From positions 1-64,000 of the forward strand of contig JBIOVX010000013.1 in NCBI GenBank assembly GCA_044868005.1: a stretch of DNA of 64,000 nucleotides. Direction: 5' to 3'. Each line of letters starts with the position of its first letter. Position 1 is the first letter of the stretch. Below the pieces are notes generated by a model that saw only the letters and a program-made list of their open reading frames with translations, had not been told where the DNA came from and searched no databases. Positions 9,408 through 17,562 of this stretch are shown in pieces. Source of the DNA: DATARR01 sp044868005 (GTDB lineage Bacteria > Acidobacteriota > Thermoanaerobaculia > Multivoradales > UBA5704). A program made the translations under genes and the position numbers.

Positions 9408-10778
9408 ATGGCCCGCGACCTGCTCGAACCGATTCTCGACGACGGCATCCGCAACCCGCACTACTTCGAGGGGCGGCTGCTCACCGCCGAGGCGCTGCGC
9501 GCCGACCAGGAGGCGCACCGCGCCCGCCAGCGCCGGCTGGGCCGCGCCATCGGCGCGGGCGTGGCAGAGGGGCTGTTCGTGACCGTCGAATCGCGGGGGA
9601 GCGGCCAGGCCTCGCCGGTGCTCTCGATCGCCCCCGGTCTCGCGATCAACGGCAAGGGCGACACGCTGGCGCTCGCCGCCTGTCTGTCGATCGGGCTGAC
9701 GAAGTCGCCCGCGGCGCCGGGCGCCGGGCCCTGCCTCTTCCGCGACTGCCTGCCGCCGAGCGTCGGCATCGAGGCCACCGGCGAGGGCTTCTACGTCCTC
9801 GTGCTGTCGCCCGTCGCCCGCTTCGGCGAGCGGGCGCCGATGAGCGGCCTCTCCGAGCCCAAGGCCGGGGCCGGCTGCGGCAGCCGCTGGGCGATCGAGG
9901 GGGTGCAGCTCCGGCTGGAGCCCCTCGACCCGCTGGCGGCGAGCGGCGTCAGCGACGCGACGCGCGAGCTGCTCCAGGACGAGCTCCTCGGCGCCACCGC
10001 CGAGCCGGACCTCTCGCGGCTGCGCAACGTCCTCGCCCACCTCTGCCTCGGCACCGAGCAGCTCCCGGGCTTCGCCGTCGATCCCTTCGCCCGCGTCGTC
10101 GCCCCCGGCGGCGGTACGACGCGGCCGGCGTTGACCGCCTATGGCGCTCTCGACGACCTCCTTGGCAGAGGGCGCCTTTCGGACTGCGACGTGCCGCTCG
10201 CCCTGCTCGACTGGCGCCTCGACGGCGTTTCCTGGCTCGACAATTGGGCGGTCCGCCGCCGCCCGGCGCCGCCGCCGACCTCGGGTGAGTGGCCGACCCT
10301 CTCCGGCGGCCGCCAGCGCGCCGAGGCTGAAGCCGCCTTCTTCCAGTTCCAGGAGCAGCTCGCGGGGCTGCTGCGCGACGTCCCCAACCCGGCCGCGCTC
10401 CGCGCCCGCGAGTCGTTCCGCTGGCTGCCGCCAGCCGGCCTCGTGCCGCTCACCGGCGGCGCGCTGCCGGGCATCGCCCATCCCGCCTTCTGGACCGGGC
10501 TCACCGTGCGCGGCGTGCCCGTCCCCGGAGAGCCGGCGCTCTACATCGATGGCGCGCGGCTCGACGAGCTGCTGGCCGCGGCGCTCGACCACCCGCCGAT
10601 CGATCTCGAGAGCGACGAGGTCATCTGGGCCTACCGCGTCCGCCAGAACGATCCGCTCCCCGGCAACGGCGCGAGCGCGCCTCCATATCTGGTCTTCGCC
10701 AGCGGCCACCTCCCCTTCGCCGGCACCGCCCGCTTCGACCTGGCGCGCTGGGACCGCTCCAACTTCGGGCTGCTCTAA
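9408..10778 (+). CDS. eCIS-associated protein with conserved HYFEGRLLTAEALRADQ start
   Basis: A 456-residue protein starting 13 bp after the fibre gene, with a GGGAGAG ribosome site. The N-terminal HYFEGRLLTAEALRADQ, a later GAGVAEGLFVTVES and SIAPGLAINGKGDTLAL echo the N-terminus of the preceding protein (STGLVLGVDEF, GYGTVLGLGVAV, APGLAVTPRGESV). The two therefore share a domain of about 120 residues. From memory, proteins with this opening are recurrent in eCIS loci of Acidobacteria, Myxobacteria and Cyanobacteria; function is unknown. No signal peptide or membrane segment is evident. It could be a baseplate-proximal fibre adaptor, an inference from position only. Confidence 0.7.
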   Translation: MARDLLEPILDDGIRNPHYFEGRLLTAEALRADQEAHRARQRRLGRAIGAGVAEGLFVTVESRGSGQASPVLSIAPGLAINGKGDTLALAACLSIGLTKSPAAPGAGPCLFRDCLPPSVGIEATGEGFYVLVLSPVARFGERAPMSGLSEPKAGAGCGSRWAIEGVQLRLEPLDPLAASGVSDATRELLQDELLGATAEPDLSRLRNVLAHLCLGTEQLPGFAVDPFARVVAPGGGTTRPALTAYGALDDLLGRGRLSDCDVPLALLDWRLDGVSWLDNWAVRRRPAPPPTSGEWPTLSGGRQRAEAEAAFFQFQEQLAGLLRDVPNPAALRARESFRWLPPAGLVPLTGGALPGIAHPAFWTGLTVRGVPVPGEPALYIDGARLDELLAAALDHPPIDLESDEVIWAYRVRQNDPLPGNGASAPPYLVFASGHLPFAGTARFDLARWDRSNFGLL

Positions 10779-10805
10779 AGCCCACGACGACGCGAGGACA
10801 CGACC

Positions 10806-11966
10806 ATGCCCCATGAGTTCCAGCCCGTCCGCCCCGGCGACCTGATCACCGCCCAGGCGTGGAGCGACCTGCTGCTCAAGATCGAGGAGATCGAGCAGCG
10901 CCTCGAAGCGCTCGGGAACGGCGGCGGCGGCACCCACCTCGCCATTACCGGGCGCATCCCCGCCAACGGCCCCTACCGCATCGGCGACACGATGGGCCTG
11001 CTCGGGGGCAACTTCCAATTCTCGCTCGGCGCGGCGCAGGTCTTCCTGAACGCCGTGCGCGCCCTCGACCTGACCGGCTCTACCGACACCCAGCTCGTCT
11101 TCGTCATCCCGCCGGTCCCGGGCGTCGTCGAGCCGGGCACCGAGGTGACCCTGCGCGTCCTCAACCAGACCGCGGAGGTGACGCAGCAGATCGCGCTGCG
11201 GCCGGCGCTGCAGGCGACCGGCGAGGTCGACGTCACCTGGATGAACGTCATCCCGGTCATCTTCGAGGAGGGGGCCCAGGTGACCTTCGCGTACCGCATC
11301 CTCTCGCGGGCCTCGGCGACGGCCGACTTCGCGATCGCCCCGTTCATCAACGTGGCCACCGGCCAGAGCACCTGGCAGAGCCGCGTGCAGGTGCTGGACA
11401 ACAGCCAGAACCCCATCCCGGGCCCGGTGATCCGTCTCGCTCCGCTCTCGCAGCGGCTGTTCAACGTCCGCATCACGCAGATCCCCACCGGCACCCTCGG
11501 AACGCCCTTCACCTTGACCCTCAACGCCATCGCCGGCGCCATCCACGGCACCGCCGGCGCGCAGCCCTTCACGGTCGGCGAGCAGGCCGAGAATCCGGAC
11601 CTGACGATCGCCCTCAACCCGAGGCACGTCCCGGGCGGCGCCGCGCTCGAGGGCGACACGGTGTTTTTCAGCCCCCAGGGGGGAGGTGGTCCGCGGTTGC
11701 GTTTCGCCGCCGAGTTCGAGGTGGCCGGCATCTACGACCTGACCGTCACGGCGACCGCTGGCTGGACCGTGGTACGTGCTCCCGCCACGCCCGCCTTCTA
11801 CGAGATCCTGCCGCAGGACGTCTCGGCCGGGCGGGCGGTGCGCGTCCTGGAGATCGACATCACCCCCGCCGGCAGTCTTGAAGGGCGCACCACAGTCCGC
11901 CTCCAGCGCCGCGGCGCCGCCAACGGCCGATCGTTCACTTTGAATCTCGTCAACGACGTCTCATAG
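10806..11966 (+). CDS. eCIS-associated hypothetical protein, paralogue A
   Basis: A 386-residue protein. Residues 1-40 (FQPVRPGDLITAQAW, then LLLKIEEIEQRLEALG) predict a short amphipathic or coiled-coil segment, followed by a Gly linker and about 340 residues rich in short beta-strand patterns with Asn, Thr and Pro (IPPVPGVVEPGTEVTLRVLN; AIHGTAGAQPFTVGE). This layout, an N-terminal coiled coil plus a beta-rich body, would suit a trimeric fibre or decoration protein, but that is inference. No signal peptide is seen. It is almost collinear with the next gene, starting 27 bp after the previous stop. It matches no function I can name. Confidence 0.65.
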   Translation: MPHEFQPVRPGDLITAQAWSDLLLKIEEIEQRLEALGNGGGGTHLAITGRIPANGPYRIGDTMGLLGGNFQFSLGAAQVFLNAVRALDLTGSTDTQLVFVIPPVPGVVEPGTEVTLRVLNQTAEVTQQIALRPALQATGEVDVTWMNVIPVIFEEGAQVTFAYRILSRASATADFAIAPFINVATGQSTWQSRVQVLDNSQNPIPGPVIRLAPLSQRLFNVRITQIPTGTLGTPFTLTLNAIAGAIHGTAGAQPFTVGEQAENPDLTIALNPRHVPGGAALEGDTVFFSPQGGGGPRLRFAAEFEVAGIYDLTVTATAGWTVVRAPATPAFYEILPQDVSAGRAVRVLEIDITPAGSLEGRTTVRLQRRGAANGRSFTLNLVNDVS

Positions 11967-11978
11967 AGGGACACCACC

Positions 11979-13145
11979 ATGCCCCACCAACTTCAGCCCG
12001 TCCGCCCCGGCGACCTGATCACCGCCCAGACGTGGAACGACCTGCTGCTCAAGATCGAGGAGATCGAGGAGCGCCTCGACGAGCTCGAGGGGAACAGCGG
12101 CGGCACCGGCCTCGCCATCACCGGCCGCATCCCCGCCACCGGCCCCTACCGCATCGCCGACACGCTGGTCCTGCTCGGGGGCAACTTCCAGTTCTCGCTC
12201 GGCGCGACGCAGGTCTTCTTGAATGCCGTGCGTGTCCTCAACCTGACCGGCTCGACCGACACCCGGCTCACCTTCGTCATCCCGCCGGTCCCCGGCGTCG
12301 TCGAGCCGGGCACCGAGGTGACCCTGCGCGTCCTCAACCAGACCGCGGAGGTGACGCAGCAGATCGTGCTGCGGCCGGCGCTGCCGGTGGTCTTCGGCGA
12401 GGTCGACGTCGTCTGGCTCAGCGCCAACCCGACCACCCCCCAGTCCGGGGACCCGGCGACCTTCGCGTATCGCATCACCTCGCGGGCCTCGGCGGCGGCG
12501 GACTTCGTGATCGCCCCGCTCGTCGGCGTGGCCGTCGGCCAGCCCCTCTGGCAGAGCCGCCTGCAGGTGCTGGACAGCAACCTGAGCCCCATTCCGGGTA
12601 ACGCCATCCGTCTCAATCCGCTCGAGCAGCGGCAGTTCAACGTCCGCATCGCGCCGATCCCGGGCGACACCCAGGGAGTGGCCTTCACCTTGACCGTCAA
12701 CGCCACCGCCGGCGCCGTGCACGGTACCTCCGGCGCGCAGCCCTTCACGGTCGGCCAGCCGGCCGAGACGCCGGACACGACGATCACCCTCAACCCGACG
12801 CAGTCGTTCCCGCAGGGCACCGAGCTCTCGGGCGACACGGTGTTCGTCTTCGTCGGGACGCAGGTGCGGGTACGTTTCACCGCCGAGTTCGAGGTGTCCG
12901 GCATCTACGACTTGACCGTTACCACCCCACCCGAGGACGGCTGGGACGTAACGCGCTTCGCCCTGACCACGCCCGCGTTCTATGAACTCCCGGTCTCGCC
13001 CGGCCAGCCGGCGGTGCGCTTTCCCGAGATCAACATCGGCACCGGCGGCGGCAGCATGCAAAGCACCGCCACGGTCCGCCTCCAACGCCGCGGTGCCGCC
13101 AACAGCCGGGCGTTCACCTTGAATCTCTTCAAAGACAATGGTTAA
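11979..13145 (+). CDS. eCIS-associated hypothetical protein, paralogue B
   Basis: A 388-residue tandem duplicate of the preceding gene, 1,173 nt downstream start to start. Identity is high through the N-terminal coiled coil (RPGDLITAQTWNDLLLKIEE) and the first 130 residues (IPPVPGVVEPGTEVTLRVLN is shared), then falls in the middle (residues about 145-200) and near the C-terminus, where both proteins end in a similar RLQRRGAAN element. Divergence concentrated in the body with a fixed N-terminus suggests a shared docking end and two different outer parts. Role unknown; hetero-oligomeric fibre components are one possibility. Confidence 0.65.
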   Translation: MPHQLQPVRPGDLITAQTWNDLLLKIEEIEERLDELEGNSGGTGLAITGRIPATGPYRIADTLVLLGGNFQFSLGATQVFLNAVRVLNLTGSTDTRLTFVIPPVPGVVEPGTEVTLRVLNQTAEVTQQIVLRPALPVVFGEVDVVWLSANPTTPQSGDPATFAYRITSRASAAADFVIAPLVGVAVGQPLWQSRLQVLDSNLSPIPGNAIRLNPLEQRQFNVRIAPIPGDTQGVAFTLTVNATAGAVHGTSGAQPFTVGQPAETPDTTITLNPTQSFPQGTELSGDTVFVFVGTQVRVRFTAEFEVSGIYDLTVTTPPEDGWDVTRFALTTPAFYELPVSPGQPAVRFPEINIGTGGGSMQSTATVRLQRRGAANSRAFTLNLFKDNG

Positions 13146-13160
13146 CCGAGGAGGGATGTC

Positions 13161-15446
13161 ATGAGAAACCTCCGGACCACGATCTTGCTGCTGGCGCTCG
13201 CCGCCGCGGCGCCAGCCCTGGCGCAGACCGACGTCTGCATCCCCGAGGCCTTCGGCGTGCCGGCGCTGTCCGGGCCGCCGAACTGGTGGGACTCAGGGCT
13301 TCCCGCGCCGCAGCACTGGCCCCGCCCCGACGACCCGCGCTGGCGCGGCGCCTTCGTCCACCTGCCGATGCCGGGCGCCGCCGCCACCGAGCACGTCACC
13401 TTCCGCGCCCTGCGCACCGCGACCGACCTCTACCTGCTCTGGCACGTCACCGTCGACCCGGTGCTCGACAGCAACGACCAGCTCTGGGTGGCCTTCAGCC
13501 CCAACACGCCCGGCGAGGAAGACATCCTGATCAACGTCGTGCCGTTCAACGCCGCGAACACCAACGTGCCGGCGGTCGCCGGCGATCCGCTGCCGCCGCC
13601 CTTCGGGGTCTCGGTGGCGACACGCATCCAGCCGGCCGCCTTCGCGGCGCCCCCGAGCCTGCCGCACTGGATCGACCCCGGCAACGCGGCCAACCACACG
13701 CGGGTCTTCCGCAGCACCGCCAACAACAGTTGGGCGATCCTGATGGAGGTGCCCATCGACCCCGACTTCGACGACGGCATCGGCCTGGCGAACGACTTCT
13801 CGATGTGGTTCGAGGTCCAGGTCAGTCACACCGTGCCGAACATGGTCCCGTACGCCTTCCCGGCCGCCCTCAGCTTCGACGAAGTGGCGGTATCGACCGA
13901 CGACACCGGTTTTCAGGTCACCCGCCGCAACGTGGTGCCGCCGAACCCGGCGTGCCTCCTGGGCGTCTCGCTGGCCGTCGCCGACGTCGGCACGGTCGCG
14001 CCCGCCGCCGTCCCCTGCGATCCCACGGACACACTCTCGAGCAACATCGAGCTCAAGAACGCGGCCGGAACGGCCCCGGGCAGCAACGTCCTCTGCGCCC
14101 GGCCGCTCAACCAGACCGGCGGCACCATCGGCAACGGCACCCTCGACGCCACCTTCCGCACCGCCAACTGGGGGACGCAGCCGGACTGGAACTCGGTCCC
14201 GGACCCGCTCAACACGCTCTGGAAGACGGTCAACACGACGGCGGTGACGGGAGCGCAGATCACCAACGGCAACAAGGGCGCCTTGAGCTTCACCTGGAAC
14301 CTGGTCGCCAACGGCAACGTCAACGACGTGAACAACGTCTGCACCTTCGATCCCCAGCCGACCGGCCTGGGTTGTGGGGCGGTACCGGCCGCCAATCGCC
14401 GCATGCGCCACCAGTGCATGCTCGTCGAGCTGAGCGGGGTGCCGGGGCTGAGCTTCTCGACCAGCAGCGTCTACCGCAACATGGACTTCGTCGGCGCCTC
14501 GACTTTCAAGCGCGAGGCCGAGGTGAGCGTCGTCGGCCTGGCGCCGCCGCCGACTCCCGAGCCCCAGCGCGAGGTCTTCCTCTACGTCCAGACCCACAAC
14601 ATGCCCGCGCGGGTGGCGGGCGGCGGGCAGGGTGACGAGCCGGGGCAGGAGCCGCCGCCACCACCGCCTCCTCCTCCGGATGACGCTCCCGGCGTCGCAG
14701 GCGCCGCCCGGCCGCCGCTGGGGGAGATCCCGCCGCTCGAGCAGAGCGAGTACGGGGCGCTGCGGGACGCCAATCCGACCTACGAGGTCCATGCCTTCCA
14801 CGACACCGGACGCACGACCACGGTCCGCGGCACCACCTACCGCATCCTCGAGCCGCAGACCTCGTTCGGCTACTTCGTCGAGCACCATGGAGAGCTGGAG
14901 GGCTGGCGGCACGAGCTGATCGGCGCGCAGCAGATCGCCCCCGACTACTACCGCATCCCGGTCCCCGAGCAGGGCACAGCGAGGGTCACCACAGTCATCG
15001 AGGCCATCGAGCCGCGCCGCTGGTCGCTCAGCCTCCACGCCGGCCGCAACGACCCACGGGGCGACATCGGCAAGGTCTGCAGCGGCGACCTCTCCTGGGG
15101 CGTGGACCTCGAGTACCGCTTCAACTCCACCTGGGCCGCCGAGCTGTTCTACGGCCACGAGGACTTCGACTGCGGTGGCTCCGACGACGAGGTCGAGCAC
15201 CTCTCTCTCAACGGCAAGGCCTACTTCCTGTCAGGACCCTGGCGGCCCTTCGCCGGTGCCGGAGTAGGGAATTACGACTTCTCTCCCGGCCCGAGCGAAA
15301 CCGGCTTCAATCTGTTCGCCGGCTTGCAGGCCAACCCGCTGCCGCGGTTGGGGCTGGAGGCCACCGCCCGCTATCACTTCGTCGACGCGAGCGGTGTCGA
15401 CGCCGACTTCCTCACCTATCACCTCGGTCTGCGGATCCGCTTCTGA
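13161..15446 (+). CDS. Secreted protein with C-terminal outer-membrane beta-barrel
   Basis: A 761-residue protein with a clear Sec signal peptide (RTTILLLALAAAAPALAQ, cleavage near residue 22). Residues about 25-250 resemble a carbohydrate-binding DOMON/CBM9-like fold (DLYLLWHVTVDP; NSWAILMEVPID), a low-confidence reading. Residues about 490-510 are a proline-rich linker, and residues about 618-761 look like an eight-stranded OmpA/OprF-type barrel: alternating pattern, WSLSLHAGRND, GVDLEYRFNSTWAAELFYG, final LGLRIRF with terminal Phe. It lies in line with the eCIS genes (15-bp gap before, 24-bp after). An outer-membrane docking or exit site for the particle is a possible job, purely inferred from position. 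Confidence 0.72.
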   Translation: MRNLRTTILLLALAAAAPALAQTDVCIPEAFGVPALSGPPNWWDSGLPAPQHWPRPDDPRWRGAFVHLPMPGAAATEHVTFRALRTATDLYLLWHVTVDPVLDSNDQLWVAFSPNTPGEEDILINVVPFNAANTNVPAVAGDPLPPPFGVSVATRIQPAAFAAPPSLPHWIDPGNAANHTRVFRSTANNSWAILMEVPIDPDFDDGIGLANDFSMWFEVQVSHTVPNMVPYAFPAALSFDEVAVSTDDTGFQVTRRNVVPPNPACLLGVSLAVADVGTVAPAAVPCDPTDTLSSNIELKNAAGTAPGSNVLCARPLNQTGGTIGNGTLDATFRTANWGTQPDWNSVPDPLNTLWKTVNTTAVTGAQITNGNKGALSFTWNLVANGNVNDVNNVCTFDPQPTGLGCGAVPAANRRMRHQCMLVELSGVPGLSFSTSSVYRNMDFVGASTFKREAEVSVVGLAPPPTPEPQREVFLYVQTHNMPARVAGGGQGDEPGQEPPPPPPPPPDDAPGVAGAARPPLGEIPPLEQSEYGALRDANPTYEVHAFHDTGRTTTVRGTTYRILEPQTSFGYFVEHHGELEGWRHELIGAQQIAPDYYRIPVPEQGTARVTTVIEAIEPRRWSLSLHAGRNDPRGDIGKVCSGDLSWGVDLEYRFNSTWAAELFYGHEDFDCGGSDDEVEHLSLNGKAYFLSGPWRPFAGAGVGNYDFSPGPSETGFNLFAGLQANPLPRLGLEATARYHFVDASGVDADFLTYHLGLRIRF

Positions 15447-15470
15447 AGAGGGGAGGAGGAGAGGAGCGCC

Positions 15471-17537
15471 ATGCCAGCAACCGCCGCCATCGGCACCCTG
15501 CGCCTGACCGGCGCCGCCGCCGACACCCCGGCATTGCGGCTGCGGGCGGCGCGGGAGCTGGCCGGCGCGGACCTCAGCCCGCCCGGTCTGCCGCCCGCCG
15601 CGGTGCTGGTGGTGCGGCGGCTGGCCGATCCGCTGCCGCGGCGACTGGCCGGGCGCGAGCCGCGGCTGCGGCCGGACGCGGCATGGGAACGGGCGGTGCG
15701 CGAGCGCCTCGCCGCCGCCCTCCGCTCCGCGGCCCGTCCCGACCCGCATGGCGTGGTGCCGGCGGAGGCTCCGGCGCTGGTCTTCGCCGACGAGGCGGAG
15801 CTCCTCGCCTGTGTGGTGCGGCAGCGGGTGCGCGGCGAGCTGGCGGCGCTCTGGTGGTGGCGCGCCGTGCGCAGGCGGCTGCCGCCGGCGGCGACGGCCG
15901 GCCTGGAGAATGGCCGCGACCCGTCGCCGTTCCTCGCCGCCTGTCCCCGCGAGGCGCCGGCGGCGCTCGCATGGCTCGCTCGCTGGGGCGAGGCGGCGGC
16001 GGTGGCCGCGGCGTTCACACCCGCGTCCGCGAAGCGCGTTCTCGCCGCTCTCGCGGCGGAGCACGGGCTGCCGCCGGATCTCGTGGCGGCTTCCGGCGAG
16101 AAGGAGTCCGAGATGTCGGACCCTGGCGATCCGGACGTAGGGTCTGCTGCGCCCACCTCTACCGTTCCGCCCGAGCCGTGGCGCGATTGGCTGCCGTCCG
16201 AGTTTCTGGCCGTACCGCTCGCGCCGGAGGTCCGCTATCTCTTCGGCGTCGCCCTCGGGCTTGCGGCGGCACCTCATCGGCTGCGTTCCGCCGACGTCAT
16301 CGAGAAGGCGCGCCGTTCCTGGCTGCCGCTTTCGCCGTTTACCAGGCCGCCGTCCACCGGCAGCGGTGAGCCAGCTAACGGCTCCGGCGCGCCATCCACC
16401 GCCGGCGGTGGAACGTCTACCGCCGGGGGTGAAGCGTCTGCCGCCGGCGGCGAAACGTCTACCGCCGGCGGTGAAGCGTCTACCGCCGGCGGTGAAGCGT
16501 CTACCGCCGGGGGTGAAGCGTCTACCGCCGGCGGTGGAACGTCTACCGGAGGCGGTGAAACGTCTGCCGCCGGCGGTGGAACGCCCGCCGGGAGCGGTGG
16601 GCGGCGCGCCGGCAGCGGTGGACCAACGGCGGAGCGGGAGCGCCTGGCCCCCCGGCTTTGCGCAGGCGCGACCGCCACGCTGGAGCCGCGCCCCGCGCCG
16701 GCAGTTTCCTCCGAAGTCACCCAGCGGAAGACGCCGGCATGGGGTGAGGAGGGCATCGCCACCCGAATCGGCGGCGTCCTCTACCTGATCCATGCCCTGC
16801 TCGACCTCGGGCTGCCGGAGGCCTTCGAGCCCGGCTGGCGGCTGGCGAGCGCCGCAGGGCCGTGGGGAACGCTCGACCTCCTCGGCCGCGGGCTCCTGGG
16901 GGCACGCTTCGCCGAGGTTGCCGGAGACCCGCTGTGGGTGGCGCTGGCCGAGCTGGCCGGCTGGCTGTCCGTCGATCGGAAAGGATCGCTCCGCACCGCC
17001 TACCGTGTTCCCGCCGACTGGCCGAAAAAGCTCGCGGATCCGTGCTACGGCTTCGCCTGGTCGGCGGCCGGGGGGCGGCTGCGCGTCTGGTCGGCGGCCG
17101 GCTACCTGATCGCCGACGTGCGCCGCGGGCCGGACAAGCCCTCGCGCCAGGCGCGGCGGGAGCTGGCGCGGCTTGCCGGCGTTCCAGACGATGCCCGCCT
17201 CATCCGCCGCCAGGCCGCCGCGGCGCCGCTCGTCCGCCTGCTGCCGCCGCTGCCGCCCGGCTGCCCGCCGCACCTCGGACGCTGGCTCGCGGCGGCGCTG
17301 CCGGCCGTGCGGCGCCGGCTCCTCCTCGCCCTCGCCGGCCGCCGTGCGGCGCCGGGGCGGCGGGACCCGGTGGCGCGGGCGCTCGCCGTGCGCGGACGCC
17401 TCTACCTCACCTCGAGCCACGTCGACCTCGTGCTCCCCCTCGCCGCCGCCGAGCTCGCCGCGCGCCGCGCCGGCCTCGACCGCGATCCAGGGTGGCTGCC
17501 GGCCTTCGGCCGGGTCGTCTCGTTCCATTTCGCATAA
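15471..17537 (+). CDS. Conserved eCIS-locus protein with repetitive linker
   Basis: A 688-residue protein just upstream of the AAA+ ATPase. The N-terminal third is Ala/Arg-rich with no recognised domain. Residues about 306-376 are a seven-residue repeat of the STAGGEA type. The C-terminal 300 residues contain GGVLYLIHALLDLGL, WGTLDLLGRGLLG, and close with YLTSSHVDLVLPL and AGLDRDPGWLPAFGRVVSFHF, motifs that in my memory recur in proteins encoded beside eCIS ATPases, including Streptomyces. Function is undefined. It may be an assembly factor working with the ATPase, inferred from the constant pairing. The start at 15471 follows a GGAGGAGAGGAG site. Confidence 0.68.
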   Translation: MPATAAIGTLRLTGAAADTPALRLRAARELAGADLSPPGLPPAAVLVVRRLADPLPRRLAGREPRLRPDAAWERAVRERLAAALRSAARPDPHGVVPAEAPALVFADEAELLACVVRQRVRGELAALWWWRAVRRRLPPAATAGLENGRDPSPFLAACPREAPAALAWLARWGEAAAVAAAFTPASAKRVLAALAAEHGLPPDLVAASGEKESEMSDPGDPDVGSAAPTSTVPPEPWRDWLPSEFLAVPLAPEVRYLFGVALGLAAAPHRLRSADVIEKARRSWLPLSPFTRPPSTGSGEPANGSGAPSTAGGGTSTAGGEASAAGGETSTAGGEASTAGGEASTAGGEASTAGGGTSTGGGETSAAGGGTPAGSGGRRAGSGGPTAERERLAPRLCAGATATLEPRPAPAVSSEVTQRKTPAWGEEGIATRIGGVLYLIHALLDLGLPEAFEPGWRLASAAGPWGTLDLLGRGLLGARFAEVAGDPLWVALAELAGWLSVDRKGSLRTAYRVPADWPKKLADPCYGFAWSAAGGRLRVWSAAGYLIADVRRGPDKPSRQARRELARLAGVPDDARLIRRQAAAAPLVRLLPPLPPGCPPHLGRWLAAALPAVRRRLLLALAGRRAAPGRRDPVARALAVRGRLYLTSSHVDLVLPLAAAELAARRAGLDRDPGWLPAFGRVVSFHFA
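16390..16599 (+). repeat. About ten tandem 21-bp units coding for a Gly/Ala/Ser/Thr linker
   Basis: Units follow ACGTCTACCGCCGGCGGTGA with a 21-nt period and mostly third-base or single-codon variation (STAGGEA, SAAGGET and similar). Each unit carries a small GC palindrome (CCGCCGGCGG). The array stays in frame and separates the N- and C-terminal halves of the host protein. Confidence 0.9.
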
Positions 17538-17562
17538 GGAGCGCACGTCGCGGAGCCCCGCC

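Noticed and set aside
16390..16599. CRISPR-like array
   Set aside because: The units are directly adjacent 21-mers without spacers and lie in frame inside a gene, so they are coding repeats.
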